Below are positions 24,590 to 36,040 of a stretch of DNA of 64,000 bases, in pieces. The stretch is taken from the NCBI GenBank assembly GCA_022376465.1, contig JACDTU010000026.1, positions 1 through 64,000 of the forward strand. The letters run 5' to 3'. Below the pieces are notes generated by a model that saw only the letters and a program-made list of their open reading frames with translations, had not been told where the DNA came from and made no database searches. Each line of letters starts with the position of its first letter. The stretch's first letter is position 1. This DNA is from Cubamyces lactineus (Eukaryota > Basidiomycota > Agaricomycetes > Polyporales > Polyporaceae). Both the position numbers and the translations under genes were made by a program.

Positions 24590-26813
24590 CTACACAAGTG
24601 TCCTCTCTAGTTCCGAAGCAGCCTCACAAAACTGTGTCACAGCCAAAGGGTCCTTTGTCCAGCATACTCCAACCCTCCTGTATACCTCGCGCTTTTGATA
24701 CTTTATCCCTGCAATCCTGCGAATGTTACTCTCTGCCCTGGTTACCACGAGGCCGTACAACACCGTCGAGACGACGAGTGGCATGATCCATAGATTGTCG
24801 AAGTCTCCGTCATCTTCGTAGTCGGGTTCTACACGAAGGTAAGCCGTATGTGTCGTTTTGGGCCGCTTCCATGTAACTTGGGGATCGTTGAGGACGGGGG
24901 GTCCCCACGTGTCCGGGTCAGGATAAATCGCCACCTGCCAATACGGCGTGAACGTTGTATACCTGCATCGTAGGAGATTAGCACGGATTACGACCGAGCC
25001 GCCAGCTTGGACGGGTCCGAAGTGAAGCTGTTCGTGTCGACGCCGAACGGTGCATCCGACTATTTCCGCCAGAGGACGTGGGCTTGACCTCCTCTTATTC
25101 AGCTCGTAACGATGAAACTCGATTGGAAACGCCGCGGATGCCCACGACCAGGAAGGCGCGCAGCAATACTCTTCGGGGCGCTGACGAGCTGAACGTCGTG
25201 GTTCGGGCTGGTAGGCCCTGAACCATAGGAGATCGTTGAGGAGGAAGTTGCGCCACAACCCTGCGACGTAGTCCGGACCTAGGGCAGGCGCGAACATCTC
25301 TGCGATAGCAGCACACGCCATCAGCTTGTCCGAAGGCTCTGAGAGCGAGCGCCACGAGTAGTCCTTGACGATCTCCCGCCATTCCCGGTATATCTCCTCC
25401 TTTCTTCGGAGGTCACCCGCGACCTTGCTCAGCACTTGTGGCTGGAAGATGAAGCCAGGAAGTCGAGGCAGCTCAGATTCCAGCAGGACTGCATGTTCAG
25501 CCCCGCCGACATTTTGTGTGATGGTCTGACACCGGAGCTGGAGAGTGTCGGAGGTGAAGACGAGAGAGCGAGTGGATAACAATGCCTCCTGCAAGCACCA
25601 GCCACGTCGCCTTGTCTGGCTGCTTCGCGAGGTGGTCGAATAGGTGCACGTATCTTGCGACTGCGTGAGAAGGAAGTTGTCACGCCTGGACCCACGAGTA
25701 TGTTCGCTCGAACGGCGGCAAATGTAGACGTTTCCTAAACGTGTCTCGTCCGGTGCGTCGCCTGGACAGATGAAAGGCAAGACGGCTTCGGGATCGAGGG
25801 GGCGACGGTCCTGCAGGAAGCCTTCGGATGCGCTCGAAGCACTAGAAACGTCGATAGTGAAATACGCGCAACGGTACACATTGCACATCGATGCCAGCTC
25901 CCGGTGTTTGTCTTCCTGTGAATCCTGGATTATGCATAGGCTGTCAACCCACAGGAAGCGGATGCCGAGCGTATGTGTGACGTGGATGGCATCCTGAATG
26001 GTCCGAGGTAAGGTCCAAAGATCTATTCCGTCCTTGATGTAGGAAGCCAAGTTGGTGGTAGACGTGCGATGAGGCTGATCTCCACCCCAAACGTAGCTGA
26101 GCGCAATGTACCGCTCGCGCATGTGACGATTGGTCGCTACGATGCGTACACGTAGAGGGTAGGAGCAGTCAAGGAGTCGAGAGGGAAGAGAGGTGGACTC
26201 GAGTGTAACGAGACGACAGGCTTCATGGTCGCGCGCGCACTCTTCTATGTACGTCTTCGCCATATTCAGGATGTGGGGAGCACCGACGTGCGGAATGCGA
26301 GTCCGCTTCTCGATGTACGTTGCTGCAGGATCGTCTGAGGGAATGTGTCAGCGTTGAAGACCTCGGTAAATTCGGACTCGTCGTACCTGCACTTGCATAC
26401 AAATCAAATGTCTTGTATGAGGCCTTCTGGCGGTATTCGAGGAGGACGGCGATCGATTGAGGGCTCTCTCCATATAGCGACTCCGCAGCCCGAACCCGTA
26501 CGTTGATTCTAGGAAACGGCCAGTCCGGCCAGTGTACGAGATCCTGCAGGAAGTGCTTTTCTAGAAACCGGCACCAGAGACAGCCAGAGAGGGCGCACTG
26601 CTGCCATGCAACCGTTGAGACTGTGTACCCTCGAGTTCCCGCGGGCTGTGCGCTTGAGAGCCCGGATCGTGCGGTGAACCCTCTTTCCCAGGCGAGTGCA
26701 CAGTTTGACGGTGGCTTAGACGGCGAAACCATAGGATTGTCGTAAACGAAGAAGATGGGATCTAAGGGTAGACGGGATTGTGGCAGGATGAGCACGGCTG
26801 GACGAGAGTGCAT
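24590..26813 (-). CDS. HET (heterokaryon incompatibility) domain protein
   Basis: Two exons on the minus strand (26813-26387, 26334-24590), joined by a 52-nt GTACGA...CAG intron, give 723 residues. The junction restores DDPAATYIEKRTRIPHVGAP, the linker usual before HET domains. The domain (about residues 215-370) has ALSYVWGGDQ, TIQDAIHVTHTLGIRFLW and WVDSLCIIQD. A GWCLQEALLSTRSLVF block lies downstream. HET proteins mediate non-self recognition and regulated cell death in filamentous fungi. In basidiomycetes they are numerous and mostly uncharacterised. The N-terminal exon holds two Cys pairs (C-x4-C-x2-C) of unknown role. No NACHT, WD or other partner domain is present. Confidence 0.88.
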
Positions 26814-27427
26814 GTAAACTCATTGCAATTCACGACAAGCGGGAAGGAGAGTTGACATACATAGATACAGCTCAAAGGTGAGAGTGGAGGGATGGGCGGA
26901 ACGACGGCCGAACATGCATGCTGAACGGATTTTCTCATATACGATGTTGCTTGTGCTTCTCGAATCTCGCCTGTTCAGTTCGAGAAGCGGCACGGGCTAT
27001 GTTGAGGCTGCTAGTGAACATTTCTGATCCCTGTAGGCAAACATGCGAGTGTTATTATGATGTAGTGCACTTGGAGGTATTCAAGTTGCATCAAATATGC
27101 ACGTAGCCCTACGAACCATATCGCAAGGAAGTTCACAGCCTGAGTGTCTACATACTACCACCACCGGTACTCCGAGTCCGAGGGGCTATGTCACCCTGTG
27201 CAAGGCAGATACAGCTGCGCACTGCTCGGACGTGCGCGCTTTCTGTACGCGCTCGACGCAAATTGCGCGGAGGCTTTGAACGTCGCAATTACGGCCCTGC
27301 AAGCGTGTATTAGATTCTGCTTGCAATTCGAGTAGCATCGCTGACAGGATAGTACAGGCGTCGCCAGTTAGCTGCTGAGGCATTCTGTATATAATATGTA
27401 AGAAGGGTTCGCACGCAATAGCTTGGT
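26814..27427. other. Intergenic, no supported gene
   Basis: Separates the HET gene promoter from the 3' end of the second F-box gene. Only short open frames occur on either strand. Confidence 0.5.
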
Positions 27428-29368
27428 CTAGTCATCGAGAACACTGATCGAAGCCAAGGTCTCCGCGTCGACGAAGGCAGTATCTCCAAGATACGCAGCC
27501 ACGCTCTCCTCCGTCTCTTCGAACGGCCTGAACACCCGCTGCCCCCACTCGAGCTTCACAGGCCCGCTTAAATTCTCCAGCTGCGCAGGGTCCCCGTTCC
27601 TAAACTTCACACGCACCCACTCAGCTGCTTCGCCGGTTATGGGCTCCATCCACGTCTCGGTGGGATGTATATCAGGACGCCAGACGGTCATGAAGTTCTC
27701 GGAGAAGAAGTGCACAGGATGGTCGTGAGCATCGTAGCTGTAGTGGGTAAGCGAGAGGAACCGGAGTGTTGGGAGTAACTGGTTGAGGTATACGGGAAGC
27801 GTTGATATGACCTGGGCGGTAAGCGAGTGCTGGATGTCGTCGCCCTGCTCCTCCTCGTAACACGGATCTTCATCCTCAGCGTTGTCTAACTCAGCTTCGC
27901 GAGAAACCCACGGAGAGACGACGGTGAGGCGGAGGCATATGAGGTCAAGCGGCGCGAGCGCATCTGGTATGGTTTCCTGGGTATGGGCACTCAGCTTTGG
28001 CCAGCTCTACAAGACATCCAGACACGTACCACCCAAGCAACATCCCCGCCAAATTCCGGGTCGCAGAGAGTCACAGACAACTCCAGGTACCGCAATCTCT
28101 TCGTCCTTTGCGCAACAGTCGCCCAAAACGCGCCCATGCAGCCCGGCTGCTTTCCCACCCCGATGGACATACTCAAGCACACAGGATCCGTCCGTGCCAG
28201 AAAATCCGAATGCTCTTACCTCCTTCTCCCTCTTTTTCTGCGTCTCATGTATGGGATTGAGACGGTACTGGTATCTGCGCCACGGTACCAAGGCGAGCGT
28301 AAACGGAACTTGGACGTCGTGTACCAACCCGATGCCAAAGGAGAGAAGGCACAGGGCTTCAGCGGGATCAAGTAACGACAAATAACGGAGCGTCGGCCAC
28401 CGGGCACGAGACACTGCCAACGGAATCCTCCGTGCCGCGAGAGACCACAGCGCATCGGTATCAAAGCGCTCTTGTTCGCTTTCAAGAGTGGTGACTGTTA
28501 GTTCAAGGAGGTTCGGGCAGAGTGGGATAAGCATAAAGGTTTCCGCGACCGAATGGGACAACTCGAGCGTCATGATGGAGGGGAAGCTCATCAACTCTCC
28601 GTCGAATGCTTGCAAGTCGGGTTGACCGGTCTCAAAAGTCGATATTGAAAGCGTCGAGAGCCTATGGAAGACAGAGAGGGTAGAGAGTAGTGGGGCGAAT
28701 TTGCTCTGAGTACTCTCTGAATTTCCGTGCCAAGCGTCCTTGATGATGTATTGAAGCTCCAGTGATCGCAACGTCTGTCCCCAGTGCCGCTTGCCCAGGC
28801 GCCGCAAGAATTCGACCCCGTTGTTCCCAATTTCATGGAAGCGCGCATGGGTGACGTTGCACATCTCATTCAGCGCCGCCTCGAACGCGCCGCCTCCGTG
28901 TTCCAGTAAGCTAGAGAACGGGCCGAGGGAAAGGCGCTGAATGTTGGCTGCACTACACGTGAGTAGAGAGGACAGAAGCGGAACTTGCGTGAATTCGTAA
29001 CGATCCCGCTCCGTGGCCGCGCGAACAGCGAGAAGGAAGTTGTATGATGCACCTCTGGGCCGCACAAGGTCGGGCTTGAGGAATGTCTCGCAGGCTACGG
29101 TGAGCGTCCTCAAGTAAGATGCGCGGACCCGCACCGCATCAGGTTGGTAGACGATGGGATCCGTGGCGGCCATGTAATCATGCACCCTGCGCAGCATCTC
29201 CGGATGTCGACACACGGCCGTACGGGCCAAAAGGGGAGCCATGAGTCTGTAGACATTTTTGCAAGACAGGGCCATATTGACGGCATCCGTGCCGCGCAGG
29301 TAAGAAAGGACTTCGGAAACAACATCCTCGTTTAGCTCAAGAAGGTTCGTAGAGATGTCAGACGGCAT
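27428..29368 (-). CDS. F-box protein (paralogue 2 of 3)
   Basis: Three exons (29368-28220, 28146-28030, 27976-27428) give 604 residues. The N-terminal F-box reads LNEDVVSEVLSYLRGTDAVN followed by MALSCKNVYRLMAPLL. LRR-like repeats follow. Intron 1 (73 nt, GTAAGA...GCAG) joins HETQKKREKE to PGCMGAFWATVAQRTKRLRY, which matches the FW...APRLR block of the paralogues. Intron 2 (53 nt, GTACGT...CCCAG) lies at AWV|ETIP, the same place as in paralogue 1. The C-terminus is acidic and lacks introns. Likely a substrate receptor of an SCF E3 ligase; the target is unknown. A simple open-frame reading would end at 28007, so the last third of the protein depends on the two introns. Confidence 0.83.
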
Positions 29369-30585
29369 CGTTGCAAGCGGTGGATTGTCGGTAGACGATC
29401 TCGGCAGTAGTTGTGGTGTCTGAGGTAGAACAGGAAACGTTATGGGGCAAGAGATTCTTCCCGAGGCGGCTTCATATATTCCAGCGTCGCTGCCACTGAC
29501 CTTTCGAACGTAGATTTTATGTAGCGAGCATCATTGTTGAATCCATTGAGCCCATTACGACCGAAGTTCACCTGTGCGGAAAAAGTGTCATTGGACCCAA
29601 AGAACGAGGTACGACTCCAGATAGTCCAGGTCGGACATGCAAGAGATCTGGTACAATGGCGCGGCATGGGGGTGTTCGGCCGTTCAGGCAGTGGTTCATG
29701 CTGATCTGCAGAGAGAGGAGAGAAGGAATATAGTAAAGACTATTGCGCAGACCGTTCGTCGGTATAGCCCAGAGAGTGGAGGAAGAAAACAAAGGTGCAG
29801 ACGCCCAAGGAACAAACAGGCGCTCGCTTTCCCGTCGTGTTGTTCGCCACCATCACTTTGCTTTCGCCTTTCCTTGCTTCAACCTGCCTGTGAACACTCG
29901 GTAGGCGAATGCAGATGTCAATGTGCATCAACAAAATCATCAAAGGGTCATCGTGCGTGATATGAGGCCGTACTATACATACTCATACCGACGCCACCCA
30001 GGTCAAGCTAAGTGGCGCACTCTTCTCTCAGCCGATTCTCTTGTGCATTGTGAGAGATGTGCAGAGCCCAGACTAGGCTGAATAATTTGCTATCTTGTTC
30101 CACCAAGCACTTGTCCAACGTGAATTCCCGTCTTCTCAGGCAAGCAGCTACTGTAGAACTAGACTCCAAGAGTCATTGTATTCACGATCCGAGCCATATA
30201 TGCGGATACTGGCATCTACGACTTCTTCTTTTCTTGGCCAATGCCCCAAATTTGCAAACAAAGAAGTACTGCTCTACTTGTATACGCCACCTTAATGGGC
30301 GTCGCGCGCGATGCGCCCGTTATACTCTTACTTTCAACGCCACAGGCTTCAGGCTCGCCCTCTCGTTGTCGTGTCCACTGCCAATGACCGAGGTGGCGTA
30401 ACGGGATTTTGCGCAACGTCTTCCCACGTCTCTTGCAGTACAACAAATCCCCCTGTGGCGATGTACATTAGCCGAGGGTCCTTGTGCGTGTTTACATGCT
30501 GCTCACGATAAAAGGATCGCACTCTGGACGATCACCGCACAACGCCCCCATCGTCGCCTTCAGGCATCTTCTAACGACTTCAAAG
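29369..30585. other. Intergenic divergent region, no supported gene
   Basis: About 1.2 kb between the divergent F-box paralogue 2 and the small gene at 30586. Only short, inconsistent open frames occur. Confidence 0.5.
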
Positions 30586-31309
30586 ATGAGCCAATACAGC
30601 CTATCCACCTGCGATCCTATACAGAAGAAGAAAGGTCAGCATCCAGCGGGACTTCTATACACAACGCCACATCGCGTCGCCGATACTGACTCTGAGTGCC
30701 ACAGAGGATTTCGTCAATGTATGCAAGACGCCACAAGTGGCTGGATCCGTCAGTACCGTACTGTTCGAGACAGGCACCATGGACACCTTCATGTCCTCTC
30801 TCGAGAACACCAAAGAAGGGGTATGGTGGAATGCTGAACGCGCATACCAGCCGCCACGCCCGGGCCCGAAGACTAGTAGTGATATCTCGTCGTCCGCTGG
30901 AGACGAGACAGAGTCGCTTCTGACACGTAAGTGATCGTCAAAGCTCGTAACTCGTCGTAAAATAGAACTCGCTCACGGGCATCTCCACTCAGCGACACGC
31001 TCAAGCTTCGGTGTCATAGCACCTATGCTAGGAGGAGTTGTCGTCGATAGCCCGAGCGTTTCGCGTGCCGGGACGATGGACTCGGCTGAGCTTTCTCTAG
31101 CGGAGCGGCAGGAAAGCTCGGCCTCCAATTCGCCCACTGTACCTTCCCGGACATCTGCCTTGAAGCGAACGAAGAGACCTTCCCCGCTCCGTACGCAAAC
31201 TCCTGTCCGGGAAGTCTTGGAGGCACCAAATACACCGGCATCGACACCAACGTCGCCTTCTGCCTTCAGGCGGGCTGTGGGGGCGTTGGTCAAATCGATA
31301 CGGCAGTGA
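30586..31309 (+). CDS. Small Ser/Thr-rich protein of unknown function
   Basis: Three exons (30586-30634, 30705-30926, 30993-31309) give 195 residues. Introns of 70 and 66 nt have GTCAGC and GTAAGT donors and CAG acceptors, and all phases agree. The middle exon has an ordered segment (FVNVCKTPQVAGSVSTVLFE). The last exon is rich in Ser, Pro and Thr with basic patches (ALKRTKRPSPLR) and ends AFRRAVGALVKSIRQ, a potential amphipathic helix. There is no signal peptide or membrane segment. Composition suggests an intracellular, possibly phosphorylated, disordered protein. The family is not recognised. Confidence 0.65.
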
Positions 31310-31511
31310 TGCCCGAGGTTCCATTGGGGATCTGCGCAACTACATCGCCGAGTTAGATCTTGGATCACGCGCATGTTGGTTACAAGGAAGTGGTTCGCTT
31401 GCGCATAGTATATAGTGGGAGCAGCCCCAGTGCTACACAACGGGGAAACATGCTACACAATTTACAATCGTACTTCTACTGTACACTCGGAAGGCAAATT
31501 CACTCTGATGA

Positions 31512-32534
31512 CTATAGCCATTCCCGGGGTGGATTTTTGAGCACTTCCAACATTTTGGCCTCCTCGCTGCCCTCTTCAGTTCCTAATTCTGACATGTACT
31601 CCCACCGCGCGGTCTCAGGGAGGCTCATGAGCACGTTCTCAGCCTGCACGCCAGGTGTCGCGAGCCCGAACTTGGTGCCGCGATCGTACACGAGGTTGAA
31701 CTCGACGTATCTCCCGCGGCGGAGGAGCTGCCAGCGGCGTTTGCGCTCGTCCGTGGGGGCATCGCGACGGCGCTCGAGGATTGGGATGTATGATGGGAGG
31801 AACGCGTCGGCGCAGGCTCGCACGAACGCGAAGATCTCGTCGGATGTGTATGGGCGGCGCGCGTGCGGGTCCGTTAGGAGCGTGTGCGGCTCGTCGCAGA
31901 GGTCGTCGAAGCGGATTCCGCCCACACCGCGACGCTCCCCGCGGTGCGCGATCCAAAAGTGGTTATCGCAGTTCGCCTTGAATGCCGGATATAATTGCGG
32001 ACCATGAGCATCGCATGCGGCCTTGAGCGTACGGTGGAAGTGCGCGACGTCCTCCTCGAAAAAATAGTTCGGCGTGAGGTCTGTTATCCCGCCGAACCAC
32101 CACCCGACGATCTCCTGTGCTCGCGCGCCTTCGACGGCCTCAGTAATCTCGAAGTAGCGGTAGTTGGCGTGCACGGTGGGCACGCTCGGATTGCGGGGGT
32201 GCAGGACGATGCTGAGGCCCGCAGCGAAGAAGGGGAGGCTGCCCGTACTGTCCGCGCGCGAGGCCAGCGACGCGTGCTCCGTCGCCATCTGCTTGATCGC
32301 AGCGGGCGGGAGCATCCCGTGGATCATCGAAATGTTGACGCCAGCTTTCTCGAGCACGCTCGTGGGATGGTTGGGTGCGGTAAACGTACACGCCACGCCA
32401 CGCCCACCCTGGGCACGGTCCCACGGACGTCGCGTGAAGGCGGGCGCGCTGGGGTCGACAGCCTCTAACGCAGCGACGATGTCGCTCTGTAGGCCCTCGA
32501 TGTAGGCGGTCATACGCTCGCGCATCGTGGCCAT
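31512..32534 (-). CDS. HEM13: Coproporphyrinogen III oxidase
   Basis: A single-exon frame of 340 residues from ATG at 32534 matches oxygen-dependent coproporphyrinogen III oxidase along its whole length. The enzyme converts coproporphyrinogen III to protoporphyrinogen IX by two oxidative decarboxylations in haem synthesis. Visible conserved blocks are WDRAQGGRGVACTF, PTVHANYRYFE, WWFGGITDLTPNYFFEEDV, AHRGERRGVGGIRFDDL and RRGRYVEFNLVYDRGTKFGL, and the C-terminus is PREWL. Length is normal for the fungal enzyme. No mitochondrial presequence is apparent, which fits the cytosolic location known for yeast Hem13. The frame continues upstream to a GTG at 32546, but MATMRERM is the natural start. 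Divergent from the 7TM gene at 33417. Confidence 0.96.
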   Translation of the reverse strand: MATMRERMTAYIEGLQSDIVAALEAVDPSAPAFTRRPWDRAQGGRGVACTFTAPNHPTSVLEKAGVNISMIHGMLPPAAIKQMATEHASLASRADSTGSLPFFAAGLSIVLHPRNPSVPTVHANYRYFEITEAVEGARAQEIVGWWFGGITDLTPNYFFEEDVAHFHRTLKAACDAHGPQLYPAFKANCDNHFWIAHRGERRGVGGIRFDDLCDEPHTLLTDPHARRPYTSDEIFAFVRACADAFLPSYIPILERRRDAPTDERKRRWQLLRRGRYVEFNLVYDRGTKFGLATPGVQAENVLMSLPETARWEYMSELGTEEGSEEAKMLEVLKNPPREWL

Positions 32535-33416
32535 ATCTGTCTGCACGCTGGATGAGCTGCGAACAGACTGGCTTAAGGAACAAGCTCCTCACCTGGTGGT
32601 TAAGAGAGAAGCTGTGCTTGGCGCTTCAGAATCAGACTATCGTTCACGATGACCGTCACCGTGTACTTGAGCTCCGGGTCGGAAGACGTAGAAGTGCAAC
32701 CGTCGTGAGTGCAGCTGCGCGTACACACGTCACAGGCCAACGTTGGCCAACACTGAAGTATCCGACGTTGAACAGCTGACAGTAGACGCATCCACCACGG
32801 TGTCAGACGCCGCGTCCATATCCCACCCACAGCTTATCGACGTCTCCTCTTGACCACCCGCCTCAGGTTAGTGTAATCCTGAAGCTCTCCAGTCTAACCT
32901 CTCAAGCTCACCTAGCGCGTAAGGGGAGATGATTATGATACGCGAGTGTATGGTCGCGGTCAGAATCTTCTGCTGTTCCATCATGATCAGATACAAGGCC
33001 AGGATTTGAGCGCCACAACGGCCATCTCAGCACCTGCCACTATGCCATCTCTGTCGCTCCAACGTGCTCACCCCGAGCAACGCGAACTTGCACGCAGGAG
33101 CGGACAGAACGACCGTCAGACCCACGTTCAAGTCGGACTCATGTCCTGCTAGAACATACGTCTGGAAATGATGACGACGTTCCAACCTCGATGGCCTATG
33201 ACATTGCGCGCTGATACCACGCTAAAGTGCACATATAGGCTAGCCCTGAAGCTATTACTTCAGTACGCTGCCAACGTCGCGACTGGTCGGCAATCCCGCG
33301 CCGGATTTGCTCGTAGCATCACGACAGGCTACGGGCAGCGCTCGCGCTCTAAAGTCCCATCACTACAAGTACCTGCTTGGACCGCGGTTGCTCGATATTC
33401 CCCCGCGTGGTTCCCC
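32535..33416. other. Divergent promoter region between HEM13 and the 7TM gene
   Basis: 882 nt without a supported gene. It should contain both promoters. The open frame that extends upstream from the 7TM start (from 33168) has no ATG-supported coding character. Confidence 0.5.
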
Positions 33417-34656
33417 ATGGCCCCCTATGCTTTCGCCGTGCGCGATGCGCAGGCAGTACCCGCCGTTCCTCCGCCTCCACCGCCAGGGCTCAACTACATC
33501 GCGCCCATACGGATTGCCGTACGCGACCTGCTTATTGCACACTCGTTTAGTATCCTCCTCCTCTCACTGCTGATCGCGCTGCTCTACTTTTCCACACGAC
33601 ACTCCCGACGCCAGCCCATATTTCTGCTCAATGTGTTCACCATCCTACTCGCGCTGGCTGTTGGCGGATTGATAGACTACCAGACGGTGAGTTCGACGCA
33701 AGTGTTCTATGACGTCTGGAATAGAGACTAATATGCGTTGCAGATCCAAACGATGATAGCGCCACTAGATCCCACGCCCCTCTCATTCAACATCGCCATC
33801 GGCGTGCTTGGTGCCGTGCAGTCAATTATCATCGACACAATCCTACTCGTGCGGCTCGTGTCGGTATATCCGCCGTCATACGTCGGGCGACGCAGATTCG
33901 CGGCGATCCTCGCGGTGCCCCTGCTTCTCAAGGTCGCGCGGATCATCAACCTCGGGCTATTCATCAAGGCACTAGCCGACGCCACAAAGGATCCTGCCAC
34001 CGCGAATATGCTTATTGCGCGCATATGGGAATACGCACCCTACCTTAAGATCGAGTGGTTCGCACAGCTTTTTGACAACTCGTAAGTTGTAAATTGTCTC
34101 TACCATCGCGCGCGGTGTTCATGCGCATAGTTACGCGTCCGGGTTCTTCCTGTACCGTCTTGTGCTTCACAACAAGGAGTCGAGCCGCGTCATGTCGCGC
34201 AAGACCTCAGAATGTGAGTGTCTCATGGCCCCTGGAGAAACATCTAGATTGACAACTGCGCACCTAGCCTCGTTTGCAGATACAATCCGCACGCTGGTCT
34301 GGGTCGCGGCGACAAACTTTGTTGTGCCAGTGCTCTTCTCGCTTGCGCAGATCGTCGTCGTGTACCGCGGCATTGACGTGCTCATCGTGAACGACATCGT
34401 TCTCGTGAATACGTCCGTCGCCGTCATCGGTGTCGTTTTCGCGACCGTCTGGGCAGGCACCGAGCATTGGGCGAGCGACCAGAGCCGCACCGCGCTCAAC
34501 GGTTCCGAGCCCTCTCGTATTGTCTTTCAGAACCCGCAAGGAGACAGCTACGCAGAAAACGCCGAGGAGCTCGCCTACGCGCATCGACAACAAGCTCACG
34601 AACAAGGAGACTCAATAGACCAATGGAGCACTGGAAGCCGCGCCCCCAAATACTAG
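33417..34656 (+). CDS. Orphan seven-transmembrane protein
   Basis: Four exons (33417-33686, 33744-34081, 34131-34213, 34280-34656) give 355 residues with consistent phases. Seven hydrophobic segments are predicted at about 39-60, 68-88, 105-131, 142-168, 190-212, 235-258 and 264-288. A short Pro-rich N-terminus (PPPPPPG) precedes them, and a polar C-terminal tail of about 65 residues follows. The topology is GPCR-like and would place the protein in a cellular membrane, but no STE2, STE3 or rhodopsin signature is visible, and I cannot name a ligand or pathway. Many such 7TM families are restricted to agaricomycetes. Start chosen at the ATG just before MAPYAFAVRD. Confidence 0.75.
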
Positions 34657-35383
34657 AGAGATTATATGTCTCTTTTCCTTTCGATCGAATGCGACGCTCG
34701 CCATTTATAGCATGCAGTCCCCGAGATTGGCTTATTGTATGTACAGTGCCCTTGCTAATGATACTCACAGCTGGATGCGTTTGCCAAATCTCGTGTCACA
34801 TACCCTCATGGTATACGCACACGCCCACATACGATGCAGCATCTTCTCATGTTGCATGCTGTCGATGGTCGCCGTGTACTTCTATGACGCCGCGCGCCCG
34901 AATACACCAGCCTGAGCGCCGGCGTTCACTGGCATCCCTTAATGTCTCGTTGAGCGGCTCTCGAGACCCAATTTCCCAAGAATACGTTCAGCGCACCTGA
35001 ACTGTGATAGGTACTCGTACTACTATGCTGCGCTTTCAGCAATTGGGCTGCTGATATGTTTCCTAGGATACGATACGGGCCAGAGGATCTGCAGAAACAG
35101 CCCTCGACATCTGCTCGCTGTCCCTCAGAAGCTGACCTAATCACTGTCCGACGCCTTGACCGCACACAAAAAGCGCGATGCTGTCCACGGTAGGAGTCGG
35201 ACTATCCCTGATATGCTCGTAACTTAGCAGGAATCCTGAGCTTGGACCTGTACACAGCCCTATTTCCCTCGCCCCCGAGCCTCTTAAATGGTCGCTCACA
35301 AGACTGAACTTTACCTCCACGCCGAAGCACTTCAACCACCTAGGGCCCGCTGAAAAACCCCTACCGCAATTGCGTGCTTGCCC
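34657..35383. other. Intergenic, no supported gene
   Basis: 3' region of the 7TM gene and promoter of the next gene. Short open frames only. Confidence 0.5.
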
Positions 35384-36040
35384 ATGTCATCCATGACCGA
35401 AGATACGGCGTCCGAGACGGTGCTGTTGCTGTCTCTACCAAGCCCCGACTCGGAATCTCCTCCGTCCCCTCCGCGAGTACCTCAGTGGCGTCCCCAGCCT
35501 GAGCCACTCGCCCCCGAGCCCATGCGATTATCCACATCCGCCCGCGATCGCATCCTTCATGAATCACTCACGGCGGCATGCTTCGTCCTGTGGTCCTCAA
35601 TCGTCACGTCCATCACATCCCTCTTCTATTGCACCTTCGGCATCAAAGTCCTTGCATCGCCAGCCTCCCCAGAGTTTCTCATCTTCAACCAAAATGGCAT
35701 TGCCCCCATCCTCGTTGGTTCGACCATCTTGGGCCTCATCCCGGGAGGCGCCGCACATGCTGTATGGGTCGCGATCCTTCTATACGGCGGACCTCTCGCA
35801 ACAGGCCAACGAGGGTGGTCTAGGGGTAACCACCCGCTGACACCCCTTCTCACTCTCATCTCCATCCTTGCGGGCGTGTTCGCGCCAGCACTCGGTGTGG
35901 CGGTGTACCCTGAACACCTCGTGCCATCTGGCTTCACGGCTCTGCAGGCCTTGCAAGTAGCAGGAGTAGGATTCGGCGTTGTCGTGGTAGGGATCGTGCT
36001 CATCGCGCTTATATGCGGGCTAGGAATGGTGATGTGTTGA
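35384..36040 (+). CDS. Small four-TM membrane protein, unknown function
   Basis: An intronless frame of 218 residues starting MSSMTEDTASETV. The first 55 residues are acidic and Pro-rich. Four hydrophobic segments follow: AACFVLWSSIVTSITSLFY, then one around ILVGSTILGLIPGGAAHAVW, then LLTLISILAGVFAPALGVAV, then one around GVGFGVVVVGIVLIALICGL. There is no signal peptide; the first segment would act as an anchor. The architecture (disordered N-terminus plus four Gly-rich helices, single exon) resembles the genes at 37180 and 57174, but sequence identity between them is not obvious. The family is not recognised. Confidence 0.65.
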   Translation: MSSMTEDTASETVLLLSLPSPDSESPPSPPRVPQWRPQPEPLAPEPMRLSTSARDRILHESLTAACFVLWSSIVTSITSLFYCTFGIKVLASPASPEFLIFNQNGIAPILVGSTILGLIPGGAAHAVWVAILLYGGPLATGQRGWSRGNHPLTPLLTLISILAGVFAPALGVAVYPEHLVPSGFTALQALQVAGVGFGVVVVGIVLIALICGLGMVMC

